Below are positions 6,090-14,527 of a stretch of DNA of 41,845 nt, one piece after another. A program made the position numbers and the translations under genes. The first letter of the stretch is position 1. The number at the start of each line of letters is the position of its first letter. The notes beneath the pieces are model-generated. The model saw only the letters and a list, made by a program, of their open reading frames with translations, did no database searches and was not told the DNA's origin. The DNA comes from Rhodospirillales bacterium (GTDB taxonomy: Bacteria > Pseudomonadota > Alphaproteobacteria > Rhodospirillales > Magnetospirillaceae): contig JAATGN010000224.1 in assembly GCA_015654615.1 (NCBI GenBank), positions 1 through 41,845 on the forward strand, read 5' to 3'.

Positions 6090-8702
6090 TCAATAAATCC
6101 CCCGGGCGTTCAGGGCCTGGGCGAATCGGCGGTCGTCGGTCAGGACGTGACCGACCACCCAGTCGCGGAGCAGGGCGGCGATCTCGGCGCTGTTCATTTC
6201 ACCGGCCTCTTCGAACCGGCGCTGCATTTCGAAGGCCTGCTCCATCAAACGACGATGCTTGAGGCGGTGCTGGTCGATATCGGCGTAATCGTAGCGCTCC
6301 ATCAGCTGTTCCTCCTCGTGGAAATGGAACCGGGCATAGTCGACGAGGAAGCCCAGGGATTCCTGGATTTCATGGTGGGCTCTTCCCTGGCTGACGGCGT
6401 TGTACAAGGTGTTGGCCCGCACGAAGAGATTCTTATGGTGGGTGTCGATCCGCTGGATATTGACGCTGTATTCGTCGCGCCAGCGGACCACCGGAACCTC
6501 GGCGCGTCCGCAGTCCATGACGCAGGCGTGCATCCGCCGCTCGTGGCTCTCCATCAGTTTCCAGCGCATCACCGGCACTTCGCGGGCCACCGCGGCGGCC
6601 ATCAGATAAATTTCCAACGAAACGGAGGCCCGCACGCGGAACAGGGCGGGACTGTTGAAGATCGCCTCCTCCTCGCCGAAGAAATCTCCGGGCCCCAGGG
6701 TCTCGATGACCTCGCCGCCGATGGTCAATTCGGCCGCGCCGCTCTTGACCAGGGCCAACCATCCCAGGGGCTCGATATATTTGCCGGCTTCGAATTTGAG
6801 GACCGGCATATCCTTGGCCAGGCGATCGAGGGTGGTTTCGGTCAAGGCCTCGGCGCAGAGCCAGGTGGATCGCAGGAAATTGCGGCGCTCCTCCAAGGCC
6901 ATGACCTCGGAGAGCAAGCCGTTCCGCTTGATGAATTCCCGATAGAGCCGCACCGACATCTTGAGCGCCTGAACGAAGCTGGCGGCCCGGTATGTCTTGC
7001 GCGCCGGGCTGCCTTCGATGCCGGCCACCTCGCCCAGGATGGCGCCGGCCGACAGCAGGCCGTTGACCGGCGAGCCGGCCTCGATCATCTCGACCGTGCC
7101 GGTGATGACCAGATAGACACTGCCCACCAGTTCGCCCTCATGCACCAGGATGCTTTCCGGATTGACGGAGACCAGCGGGCTGTTGAGCAGGACCCGCAGT
7201 TCATGATGCGGCGTGTTGGGAAAATAGGTGCGGAGCGAATCATAGGCATTGCGCCACACATAGTCATGGTTGCCGGGGATGATCACATCGACCGTCCCGA
7301 AGGGCGCGCCCGAGCCGATCTCCTTTTCGGTGACGCTCAAGGGTTTGGCCGTATGGGCGAGAATGATCTTCCCCGACGGATCCCCCCGGAAATCTTCCGC
7401 CACGCCGTGGATCAGCCCTCCTCCGATATCGAGCTTCTTGACCTCGGCCGGAGCGGCGTAATCCGACACCACCTTTTCGTAGAAGGATTGCGAAATGCCG
7501 GCCGCGCCCTCGGCGGCGCGCATCTGCGCCAAGACGTCCAGCGAGACGATGTCGGCGAAATGCGCATAGCTGCGATAGCCTTCCTCCCACAAGGATCGGA
7601 AGAAGAACAGGCTGGTTTCCACCGGATGCGGCGAAAGCAGCGGTTTGACCTCGAGTCCGCTGATGTCGTTCCATTTGTCGAAAACCAGGTCGCGGACATC
7701 GAAGCAGTCGGCGAAGCTGTCTTCTTCGATCGACAACAGCGCCGAAAGCTTCTTCATCACCGAAGCGCGGACCAGGGGCGTCGCGTAATATTTGATGCGC
7801 CGATCGGCCCGCAGCAGGCTGGTCAAACCGGCGAAATGGTCGTCGTGGCAATGGGTATGGAACAGACCCTCGATTTCGTTGACGCCGATTCCCAAGGCCG
7901 TCAGGCTGTGCTGCACATTGGGCCCGGCATCGATCAGATAGATCCGCCCCTGGAAGATCAGCACGCTGGCCATGCTCGGCCGGTCGGGGTCCCAACCGTC
8001 CCCCTCCCCGGAATGGATGACCGAGAAATAGCCGCGGTCGACCCGATGCGCGCCCAGCGTATAGGGCGGGGCATAGGTGACGCCGGCGGGCAGATTGAGA
8101 TCGACGGAGACGATTTCCTCGTCCAGCTGAAACTGGAAATTGTTGAGGCCCAAGCGGCGGAGAACGACGCCGCCTTTCAGGGTCACCGGCTCGTTGCCCA
8201 GAATCACCGCATCGAGCAGTTCCTTGGGATGGCGAATCCGGCCGAAGGCGAATTTCAGCTTCAGCGCCATCATCTCGTCGGCCAGATCCGGCTTGATGCC
8301 GGTGGCGATGATCTCTTCGCGGTTCACCAAACCGTAATTGCCGCGATAAATGTAATGAAGCTGCGATTCGACCTGCTCGCGCCGGCCGATCAGCATCGGC
8401 TTCTCCCCCGAATTGTTGGGATGGTTGGGCAGGATGGCCCCCTGGCGATAGAGCATCTGCAGGACCGGAAATTCGGCCAGGTTGCAGAAGGTTCCGTTCT
8501 GCAGCATGACGTCGGACAACAGAATGGCGTTGGGGCCGGTCTCGAAGGTGACGCCGGCGCGCTCGGTCTCGACGATCAGACCGCGGCGCATCAGATGCTT
8601 CACGGCGTCGGCCGGGCATCCGCACAGCACATGCAATCCGACATCCGGCGCTTCGACCCAGGCAACGCCGGTCGTCACATGGACTTTCCTCAATCTCGCC
8701 AT
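6090..8702 (-). CDS. Metallo-beta-lactamase fold / dual CNB / bacteriohemerythrin multidomain protein
   Basis: An 870-residue cytoplasmic protein with no signal peptide. Domains: an N-terminal region of about 240 residues with a CGCP motif (unrecognised); a metallo-beta-lactamase domain with the metal motif HCHDDH near residue 280, plus HTAKP and PGNHDY; two cyclic-nucleotide-binding-like domains at about 505-600 and 625-705; and a C-terminal hemerythrin domain from about 735 (IDTHH, HFHEEE, QHRLKH, HVLTDD), with all expected di-iron ligands. The first CNB keeps GE and an Arg (SPARKTYRA); the second lacks the phosphate-binding Arg (PALFRVRA). Hemerythrin binds oxygen, so an oxygen- or redox-responsive enzyme or sensor is likely (inference). 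GGGAG precedes the ATG. Its stop is 4 bp from that of the LUD fusion. Confidence 0.87.
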   Translation of the reverse strand: MARLRKVHVTTGVAWVEAPDVGLHVLCGCPADAVKHLMRRGLIVETERAGVTFETGPNAILLSDVMLQNGTFCNLAEFPVLQMLYRQGAILPNHPNNSGEKPMLIGRREQVESQLHYIYRGNYGLVNREEIIATGIKPDLADEMMALKLKFAFGRIRHPKELLDAVILGNEPVTLKGGVVLRRLGLNNFQFQLDEEIVSVDLNLPAGVTYAPPYTLGAHRVDRGYFSVIHSGEGDGWDPDRPSMASVLIFQGRIYLIDAGPNVQHSLTALGIGVNEIEGLFHTHCHDDHFAGLTSLLRADRRIKYYATPLVRASVMKKLSALLSIEEDSFADCFDVRDLVFDKWNDISGLEVKPLLSPHPVETSLFFFRSLWEEGYRSYAHFADIVSLDVLAQMRAAEGAAGISQSFYEKVVSDYAAPAEVKKLDIGGGLIHGVAEDFRGDPSGKIILAHTAKPLSVTEKEIGSGAPFGTVDVIIPGNHDYVWRNAYDSLRTYFPNTPHHELRVLLNSPLVSVNPESILVHEGELVGSVYLVITGTVEMIEAGSPVNGLLSAGAILGEVAGIEGSPARKTYRAASFVQALKMSVRLYREFIKRNGLLSEVMALEERRNFLRSTWLCAEALTETTLDRLAKDMPVLKFEAGKYIEPLGWLALVKSGAAELTIGGEVIETLGPGDFFGEEEAIFNSPALFRVRASVSLEIYLMAAAVAREVPVMRWKLMESHERRMHACVMDCGRAEVPVVRWRDEYSVNIQRIDTHHKNLFVRANTLYNAVSQGRAHHEIQESLGFLVDYARFHFHEEEQLMERYDYADIDQHRLKHRRLMEQAFEMQRRFEEAGEMNSAEIAALLRDWVVGHVLTDDRRFAQALNARGIY

Positions 8703-9230
8703 TCAATCGCTACTCCCCGAACAGGGCGATCGGTGTCATGCCGAAGGCGACCCAGCGATCTTTTTCCCGGCGTTTTTTCTGGGGCGTATCGTCAGTTACG
8801 CCGTTTCCGTCCATTCCATCGCCGCCACCCTTGGATCGCCGCCGATCCAAGGGTGGCGGGAGCGACGATCCATACATCCGAAAATAGTCATCGTTGCGGC
8901 ATGGACAACGGACGATGCCCCCTGGAGACGTTCTTTTGTCTCTCCGTCTCCCAACCGGATCTTACGATTTCTATCGGGAAAAGCGATAAAAGAGGACGAA
9001 GCACCCGTCTTCCCCGGCGGAACGATTGGCCGGGGCCATTCTAGGGGAGCCAGACGGCCGTTTCGCAGTGACGGTCCGCACAGGTTCCCGAATTCCCCGA
9101 CGGTCGCTTTCCTGCCATAGTCAATCCGTCGGATCCCGCATCACAGCATCGGCGGCGCAATCGCAATGACTTTCATGATCGTCATCATCGGGCCGGTTCG
9201 CGGCATTCGACGAAGCCCCGGAGTCCAGCC
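8703..9230. other. 528-bp divergent intergenic region
   Basis: This separates the minus-strand hemerythrin gene from the plus-strand LplT-like gene. Open frames here have no recognisable protein content. It contains one strong hairpin (8822-8859) and presumably both promoters. A 22-codon frame (9167-9234) overlaps the next gene's GTG start but shows no other support. Confidence 0.5.
8822..8859. repeat. Perfect 17-bp inverted repeat
   Basis: The arms 8822-8838 and 8843-8859 are exact reverse complements (core CGCCACCCTTGGATCG) with a four-base loop CCGC. There is no T run on either side, and it lies upstream of both flanking genes, so it is not a normal terminator. It could be an operator, a cruciform or a solitary REP-like unit. 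Confidence 0.75.
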
Positions 9231-10517
9231 GTGAGCCCCTTCGCCCTGCTGGCCCGTCGCCGCTTCCTGCCGTTGTTCGTCACGCAGTTCCTGGGGGCCT
9301 TCAACGGCAACCTGTTCAAGAATGCGACCGTCGTCTTGATCCTGTACCGGTTGGGCGGCGACCAGGCCGCCGGCGGCAAGGTGCTGGCCACGGTGGCCCT
9401 GGCATTGTTCGTGCTGCCCTTTTTCCTGTTCTCGGCCGCCGCCGGGCAATTGGCCGACCGCTTCGACAAGGCGCGGGTCATCCGCGCCTCGAAACTGTTG
9501 GAATTGGCGGCGGCGCTGATCGCCGCCGCGGCCCTCGCCATCGGGGCGCCGTGGATGCTGCTGGCCGCCCTGTTCCTGCTGGGCGCCCAGGCGGCGCTGT
9601 TCGGGCCGCTCAAATACGGCATCCTGCCCGATCTGCTGGCCGAAAACGAATTGCTCGGCGCCAACGGGCTGGTCGAGGCGGGAACCTTCATCGCCATCCT
9701 GGCCGGCACCATCATGGGCGCCCTGACGATCCTGGAAAAAAACGGCATCCTCATCGTTCAGTCGACGGTGGTCGCCGCGGCGCTCGCGGGCTGGATCGCC
9801 AGCCTCGCCATCCCGCCGACCAGGGCGTCGGCCCCGGACCTGTCCGTCGATTGGAATTTTGCCGGCCAGACCTGTCGGCTGCTGCGCGACATCGCCCAAA
9901 CGCCGTCGCTGCTGGGCTTGATCATGGGCGTCTCCTGGTTCTGGCTGGCCGGCGCCACCTATCTCACGCAGTTTCCCGCCTTCGCCAAGGATGCATTGCA
10001 CGCCGGTCCCAGCGTCGTCTCGCTGTTCCTGGCCATGTTCAGCCTGGGGATCTGCGTCGGCTCGCTGCTTTGCCAGCGGCTCTTGCGGGGCAAGGCCGGC
10101 CTGCGGCTGGCGCCGTTCGGCCTGGGCGGCATGGCCGCCTTCGGCCTCGATTTCGTCTGGTCGGCCCATCTCCCGGCCGGGACCGGCGACGCCTTGCTGG
10201 GGCTCGGCGATTTTCTGGCGCAGCCCATGGCCTGGCGTCTGTCGGCCGATCTGCTGGCCATCTCGATCGCCGCCGCGCTTTATGTGGTTCCGCTCTACAC
10301 ATTGCTGCAGCAAAAGGCCGAACCGGGCCACCGGGCCCGCGTCATCGCCGCCAACAATGTGATGAACGCCCTTTTCATGACCGTCGCGGCCGGCGTCGCC
10401 GCCGCCTTGCTGGGAGCCGGCCTCGGCATCAAGGAATTGCTCGGCGGCATGGCGGCGGCCAATTGCCTGGTCGCCGCCGTCACCTATCGGCAGATGAAAC
10501 AGGGCCCGCTTTCATAA
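9231..10517 (+). CDS. LplT-like MFS transporter (lysophospholipid flippase family)
   Basis: A 428-residue polytopic membrane protein with about 12 hydrophobic segments. The N-terminus (FVTQFLGAFNGNLFKNATVV) and the segment LFGPLKYGILPDLL are typical of the LplT family. Members move lysophospholipids across the inner membrane and are often fused to, or encoded beside, the acyltransferase Aas; here it stands alone. The GTG start at 9231 is preceded by GGAG at 9221. The gene ends convergently with, and overlaps by 6 bp, the amidotransferase gene. Family assignment is fairly sure; the substrate is not. Confidence 0.85.
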   Translation: MSPFALLARRRFLPLFVTQFLGAFNGNLFKNATVVLILYRLGGDQAAGGKVLATVALALFVLPFFLFSAAAGQLADRFDKARVIRASKLLELAAALIAAAALAIGAPWMLLAALFLLGAQAALFGPLKYGILPDLLAENELLGANGLVEAGTFIAILAGTIMGALTILEKNGILIVQSTVVAAALAGWIASLAIPPTRASAPDLSVDWNFAGQTCRLLRDIAQTPSLLGLIMGVSWFWLAGATYLTQFPAFAKDALHAGPSVVSLFLAMFSLGICVGSLLCQRLLRGKAGLRLAPFGLGGMAAFGLDFVWSAHLPAGTGDALLGLGDFLAQPMAWRLSADLLAISIAAALYVVPLYTLLQQKAEPGHRARVIAANNVMNALFMTVAAGVAAALLGAGLGIKELLGGMAAANCLVAAVTYRQMKQGPLS

Positions 10518-11240
10518 GGTCGGGATCGACGGCACGCGGGCCGGCGGCAAGCCCTTGACCCAATCGCTGAAGATGCGGTCCGCCACCGGCACCAAGGCGG
10601 AGGCATGGCGGGCGGCCTGGGCGCGCAAGGCCGGCACGTCGATCCCCTGAAGCGCAGCGATTTCGGCCGCATGGCCGATATACCAACGCTCCAGCTGCAG
10701 GGGGTCGGCCTCCAGATGGAATTGCAGGGCCAGCCCGAAATCGCCCAAGGCAAAGGCCTGGTTGGGGACGGCCTGGGTCCGGGCGAGATGCTGGATCTCG
10801 TCGGGAAGATCGAAGGTGTCGCCATGCCAATGCAGGACCGAAACGCCGTCCAGCGGCGCCAGGACCGAATCCCGGCCGGCCGTGGTCAATTCCACCGGCG
10901 CCCACCCCACTTCCTTGGTGCCGCTGGGATAGACGCGCTTGCCGAGGGCGCGCGCCATGATCTGGGCGCCCAGGCAAATGCCCAGGGTCGGACGGTCGCG
11001 TTCCAGGCGATGGTAGACGGCGGCGATCTCGTCGGCGAGAAACGGATAGGCCGCGTCGTCATAGGCGCCGAGAGGCCCGCCGAGGACGACCAGCAAATCG
11101 GCGGCGGCGAGATCGTGCAGGTCCAAGGGATCGATTCCCGCGTCGCGATAGGCGACTTGGTAGCCGGCCCGCCACAACACCGGCCCCAAGAGCCCGAGGT
11201 CCTCGAAATGCACGTGACGGATAGCGATCGCCGTTTTCAT
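10512..11240 (-). CDS. Class I glutamine amidotransferase (GMP-synthase-like)
   Basis: A 242-residue soluble single-domain amidotransferase-like protein. It has the nucleophile elbow GICLGAQ with Cys, the oxyanion region VLGGPLGAYDD, and the His of LQFHLEAD, with a Glu two residues further, completing a Cys-His-Glu triad. HWHGDTFDLP is also typical of this group. Such stand-alone GATase1 proteins resemble the glutaminase domain of GMP synthase but act on various gamma-glutamyl substrates; the substrate here is unknown. It is monocistronic, and its 3' end overlaps the MFS gene end. Confidence 0.87.
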   Translation of the reverse strand: MKTAIAIRHVHFEDLGLLGPVLWRAGYQVAYRDAGIDPLDLHDLAAADLLVVLGGPLGAYDDAAYPFLADEIAAVYHRLERDRPTLGICLGAQIMARALGKRVYPSGTKEVGWAPVELTTAGRDSVLAPLDGVSVLHWHGDTFDLPDEIQHLARTQAVPNQAFALGDFGLALQFHLEADPLQLERWYIGHAAEIAALQGIDVPALRAQAARHASALVPVADRIFSDWVKGLPPARVPSIPTL

Positions 11241-11317
11241 CGATCAGGGTTCCCTGTGGTGTCGCTCAGATGGGGTGGCCCCATGCCGAATCAGGTGGAA
11301 ACATCGGACGCCGCCGC

Positions 11318-11953
11318 TCAAGCCGTCGGCAGCCCATGAAACGCGGATAGAATCAGCACGATCGCCGAATAATGGCAAGCCGCCGCCGCCAAAACACAGC
11401 CGTGCCAGATGGCGCTGTGATACCGCAGCCTCGACCAGCGATGCAACGGCGCCCCGACGGTGTAAAGGACGCCGCCGACGGCCAGCAGAACCAAGGCGCC
11501 GACATGCAGGCGCTGCAGGATGACGTCGAGATGGATCAGGCCGCACCAGCCCATCAGCACGTAAAGGGTGATCATCGCGCTTTTCAGGCGGCGGTGCGAC
11601 AAAACGCGGATGACGACGCCGAGGACGGCCGCCAGCCACACGCCGATCAGCAAGGTGATGCCGCGATCACCCCCGATGACCAGCAGGCAGAAGGGCGTGT
11701 AGGTCCCGGCGATCAGCAGATAAATCACCGAATGATCGATCAGGCGGACCAGCGGGTGGGGCACGGTGGCGTTGAGCAGGGAGCAGAAGAACATGGCGAT
11801 CAGGGTCACGCCATAGGTCAAAGCTGCCGTCATGGCCACGTCGTCCGCCCAGGTCATGGTGAGATAGACCAAGATGCCGACGCCGATGATGCTGGCCACC
11901 AACCCGGCGCCCTGGACGACCACGTCCGCCAACAGTTCCCGCCGTCCGCCCAT
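11318..11953 (-). CDS. Hemolysin III / TrhA family membrane protein (PAQR-like)
   Basis: A 211-residue protein with seven predicted hydrophobic segments. The family ligands of the HlyIII/PAQR fold are visible: SLLNATVPHPLVRLIDHSVIYLLIAGTY (Ser and the His-x3-Asp-His block) at about residues 58-85, and the C-terminal HSAIWHGCVLAAAACHY (two or three His), expected to bind zinc. Proteins of this family (TrhA/YqfA) are inner-membrane proteins linked to membrane-energetics and fatty-acid homeostasis rather than true hemolysins. Start at 11953; it stands alone between arfB and the amidotransferase. Confidence 0.88.
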   Translation of the reverse strand: MGGRRELLADVVVQGAGLVASIIGVGILVYLTMTWADDVAMTAALTYGVTLIAMFFCSLLNATVPHPLVRLIDHSVIYLLIAGTYTPFCLLVIGGDRGITLLIGVWLAAVLGVVIRVLSHRRLKSAMITLYVLMGWCGLIHLDVILQRLHVGALVLLAVGGVLYTVGAPLHRWSRLRYHSAIWHGCVLAAAACHYSAIVLILSAFHGLPTA

Positions 11954-12031
11954 GCCGTCACCTCATATCCGCCTGATGCACTATACTTTGTCGCACGCGC
12001 CTGGCAATGGAAGGGACGATTTTAATCGTCT

Positions 12032-12451
12032 TTAATCCTCGGGAACCGTTCCGCGCAGGCTTTTGACGGTCGATCGGTGCCCCTTGGCCTCCAAACGGCG
12101 CCGTTTCGATCCCAAGGTCGGCCGGGTCGGCCGCCGTTTCACCGGCAGGATGGCGGCCTCGCGGACCAGTTCGAGCAGGCGCTCGACGGCGTCCTGGCGA
12201 TTGCGCTCCTGGGTTCGATGGCGATTGGCCGAAATGACGATCACGCCCTCCTGGGTCAGCCGCCGTCCGGCCAGCCGCTCCAGCCTTTCCCGCACCTCCC
12301 CCCTCAGGCATGGCGCCTTGTCGAGATCGAAGCGCAGCTGGACCGCCGTCGACACCTTGTTGACGTTCTGGCCGCCGGGGCCGGAGGCCCGGACGAAGGT
12401 AATCTCGAAATCGGCCTCATCGAGAATGATTGTGCGCGTCACCTGGATCAT
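12032..12451 (-). CDS. arfB: Peptidyl-tRNA hydrolase ArfB (ribosome rescue factor)
   Basis: A 139-residue protein with the release-factor catalytic motif in RASGPGGQNVNKVST (GGQ at about residues 26-28) and a basic C-terminal tail (LPVKRRPTRPTLGSKRRRLEAKGHRS). In this family the tail enters the empty mRNA channel of stalled ribosomes. Length and layout match ArfB (YaeJ), which releases nascent chains from non-stop ribosomes. It lacks the codon-recognition domains of RF1/RF2. The ATG at 12451 gives the conserved N-terminus IQVTRTIILDE. Confidence 0.93.
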   Translation of the reverse strand: MIQVTRTIILDEADFEITFVRASGPGGQNVNKVSTAVQLRFDLDKAPCLRGEVRERLERLAGRRLTQEGVIVISANRHRTQERNRQDAVERLLELVREAAILPVKRRPTRPTLGSKRRRLEAKGHRSTVKSLRGTVPED

Positions 12452-12565
12452 CGGACGAGCCTATCCAATCGGCGGTCCGCCGTCATCCTCCGACGATCAC
12501 GCGGACTTGCCCAATCCGTCACGGGCCCTTAGTTTGCTCGAAACGCAACCCCGGATCGAGACCCA

Positions 12566-13306
12566 ATGACCATTTTGCTTCTTGTCGTGGCCGCCTTTGG
12601 GGCCGGATTGATGAATTCGGTTGCCGGCGGCGGGACCTTCCTGACCTTTCCGGCCCTGGTTTTCGCCGGCGTGCCCTCGGTGATGGCCAATGCGACCAGC
12701 ACCGTGGCGGTTTTCCCCGGCGCCCTGGCCAGCGCCTGGGCCTATCGGAAGGACTTTCCGACCATCGAGGGATTGCGGACCCGGACGGTCCTGACGGTCA
12801 GTCTGGCCGGCGGCATTCTCGGCGCCCTGCTGCTGATCTATACGCCCGAGCATACGTTCAATGAATTGGTGCCCTGGCTGCTGCTCGCCGCCACCGTCCT
12901 GTTCGCCGCCGGCAAACGGCTGACGCCGTTTCTGCGCCGTCACATCCATCTCGGTCCGACGGCGCTTTGCATCATCCAGTTTCTCATCGCCCTCTACGGC
13001 GGCTATTTCGGCGGCGCCATGGGAATCATGATGCTGGCCCTGTTCGGACTGTTCGGACTGACCGACATCAATGCGATGAACGCCCTGAAAACGCTGTTGG
13101 CCGGCTTGCTCAACGCGGTGGCCGTGGTGTGTTTCGTCGTGGCCGGACAGGTCGCCTGGACTCCGGCCCTGATCATGCTGGTCTCGGCGGTCGCCGGCGG
13201 TTATGCCGGCGCCCGGATCGCCCGCAAAATGAACCCCGACCATGTCCGTGCGGTGATCATCCTCATCGGCCTGGCCATGACGGCCATCTTTTTCGCCCGA
13301 GCCTGA
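12566..13306 (+). CDS. TSUP family permease (TauE/SafE type)
   Basis: A 246-residue inner-membrane protein with about eight hydrophobic segments in two similar halves, as in TSUP permeases. The family signature near the start of each half is visible: AGLMNSVAGGGTFLTFPAL and ALYGGYFGGAMGIMMLALF. TSUP members export sulfite, sulfoacetate or other organic anions; no neighbouring sulfur gene fixes the substrate. Monocistronic; a repeat-rich 320-bp region follows. Confidence 0.9.
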   Translation: MTILLLVVAAFGAGLMNSVAGGGTFLTFPALVFAGVPSVMANATSTVAVFPGALASAWAYRKDFPTIEGLRTRTVLTVSLAGGILGALLLIYTPEHTFNELVPWLLLAATVLFAAGKRLTPFLRRHIHLGPTALCIIQFLIALYGGYFGGAMGIMMLALFGLFGLTDINAMNALKTLLAGLLNAVAVVCFVVAGQVAWTPALIMLVSAVAGGYAGARIARKMNPDHVRAVIILIGLAMTAIFFARA

Positions 13307-13631
13307 CGCCCCCCAAACCCATCAAGGGGAGGGGGGAATGGCGGCTCTTCTCTTTGCATCGATGGATTAGCGCCTGTTAAGAAGTAATCGCGTCATTGCG
13401 AGTTCCGCACCGACCGGGGTCGACCCTCCTGGGTGAAAATACCGTCACTGCGAGCGCAGCGAAGCAGTCCAGGACAGCCTGGCACTCTGGATTGCCGCGT
13501 CGCTTCGTTCCTCGCAATGACGGCGTTTTCTTGCGAGCGGAGCGAAGCAATCCAGCAACAAGGGGGCGGCCCCTGGATTGCCGCGCCTTCGGCTCGCAAT
13601 GAAAACAGAGCGGTTGACTTTCAACGAGCCC
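13307..13631. repeat. Repeat-rich convergent intergenic region
   Basis: This lies between the 3' ends of the TSUP permease and the HExxH protein. At about 13313-13342 there is a C-run/G-run hairpin containing CCCATCAAGGGGAGGG, the reverse of the lutC terminator core. From 13391 there are five units of a palindromic repeat: CGTCATTGCGAG (13391-13402), a fuller copy at 13442-13471, an inverted copy at 13488-13522, a direct copy at 13531-13555 and an inverted copy at 13572-13602. The consensus resembles TTGCGAGCGCAGCGAAGC followed by AATCCAG, a dispersed repeat seen in many bacteria (recalled, not searched). Short open frames here are repeat artefacts. Confidence 0.8.
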
Positions 13632-14369
13632 TTAGCGGTCCGGCATCCGGGTCCCCTCGGGGAACCAGTTCTTGCAGCGCGCCGCGGTCCGCCGATAATT
13701 TTCCGGCGTATCGATCGCGCCGTTCTTCTGGCGCAGTTCGCCGTTCATGGCGTCGAAAAGCGGTTGCAGGCGATCCATCAGCGTTCGGGGAATCTTTTGG
13801 ACGTCGGCGGTGGTGGCGGCGACCATCGGAAAGGATCGCGCCACGAAATCGCGCAACTGGGCGCCGATTCGCGGCCCCCAGGCGCGAACCACGCTGCGGT
13901 TGATCTCGACATGCTGGTTCTCGTGCTCGCGCACCACGTCGTATTCGCAGGTGCCTTCCGGATAATTGGCCGCCACATAGACATCCAATTCCGGATCGCC
14001 GAGGCGCGCCGCGACGTCGGTCACCCAGACGCAGAGCCGGCCGTCGGCCCGGCGCAGCAGCACCGGGCGCACCTGAATCGCCAGATGGTCGCTGGTGATG
14101 GTCACGCCCAGCATGACCCAGCCCGTCGGAGCCTTTTCGAAGGTATGCTTGATCCGTCCCAAACCGAACAGGTCGACGTCGTGGCGATAGACCAATTTCG
14201 GCTCGAGCACTTCGACGCGCACGCTCGGGTTGCGCGCCGCCGGCGGCGTCTCCGGACACTGGGCGGCGGCCGGGGCCGTCCGCAACGCGAAAAGCAGCAG
14301 GAAAAGCGCCGCGCCCCGGATCCCAGATCCAACCAATGCCGAAAAACGCACCGATATTCCCCTTCGCAT
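13632..14369 (-). CDS. Secreted protein with HExxH motif, possible zinc metalloprotease
   Basis: Not recognised as a named gene. The 245-residue product starts with a clear signal peptide (LFLLLFALRTAPAAA, cleavage before QCPE), so it is exported. The segment REHENQHVEINRSVV contains HExxH (H-E-N-Q-H), the zinc motif of many metallopeptidases. About four cysteines in the mature part could form disulfides. An upstream in-frame ATG at 14417 would place 16 residues before the signal peptide, so the ATG at 14369 is preferred. It is divergent from exonuclease III and has no operon partners. It resembles secreted predicted zinc proteases of unknown role; activity is unproven. Confidence 0.75.
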   Translation of the reverse strand: MRRGISVRFSALVGSGIRGAALFLLLFALRTAPAAAQCPETPPAARNPSVRVEVLEPKLVYRHDVDLFGLGRIKHTFEKAPTGWVMLGVTITSDHLAIQVRPVLLRRADGRLCVWVTDVAARLGDPELDVYVAANYPEGTCEYDVVREHENQHVEINRSVVRAWGPRIGAQLRDFVARSFPMVAATTADVQKIPRTLMDRLQPLFDAMNGELRQKNGAIDTPENYRRTAARCKNWFPEGTRMPDR

Positions 14370-14527
14370 ATCCGTGCACGACGGAAAATTATGTCCGACA
14401 ATTCGGCGGAACGGCAAAGAGATTCGAAATCGGGAGGGCGCCCCCGACGCAAATGCCTTTTGAGGGACGCCGGAAATCGTGCCACCATCGCCGCGGCAAA
14501 AGAAAAGATGACAATGGATTCAGTGAC

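Noticed and set aside
5880..9044. A 1054-residue plus-strand open frame
   Set aside because: It runs antisense to the hemerythrin multidomain gene, has no recognisable domains and a biased composition; a high-GC shadow frame.
9167..9234. A 22-codon frame overlapping the GTG of the LplT-like gene
   Set aside because: Attractive GTGA overlap, but no ribosome-binding site or motif and too short to support.
13391..13602. Possible CRISPR-like array
   Set aside because: Units alternate in orientation, vary in length and lack regular spacers; they fit dispersed palindromic repeats.
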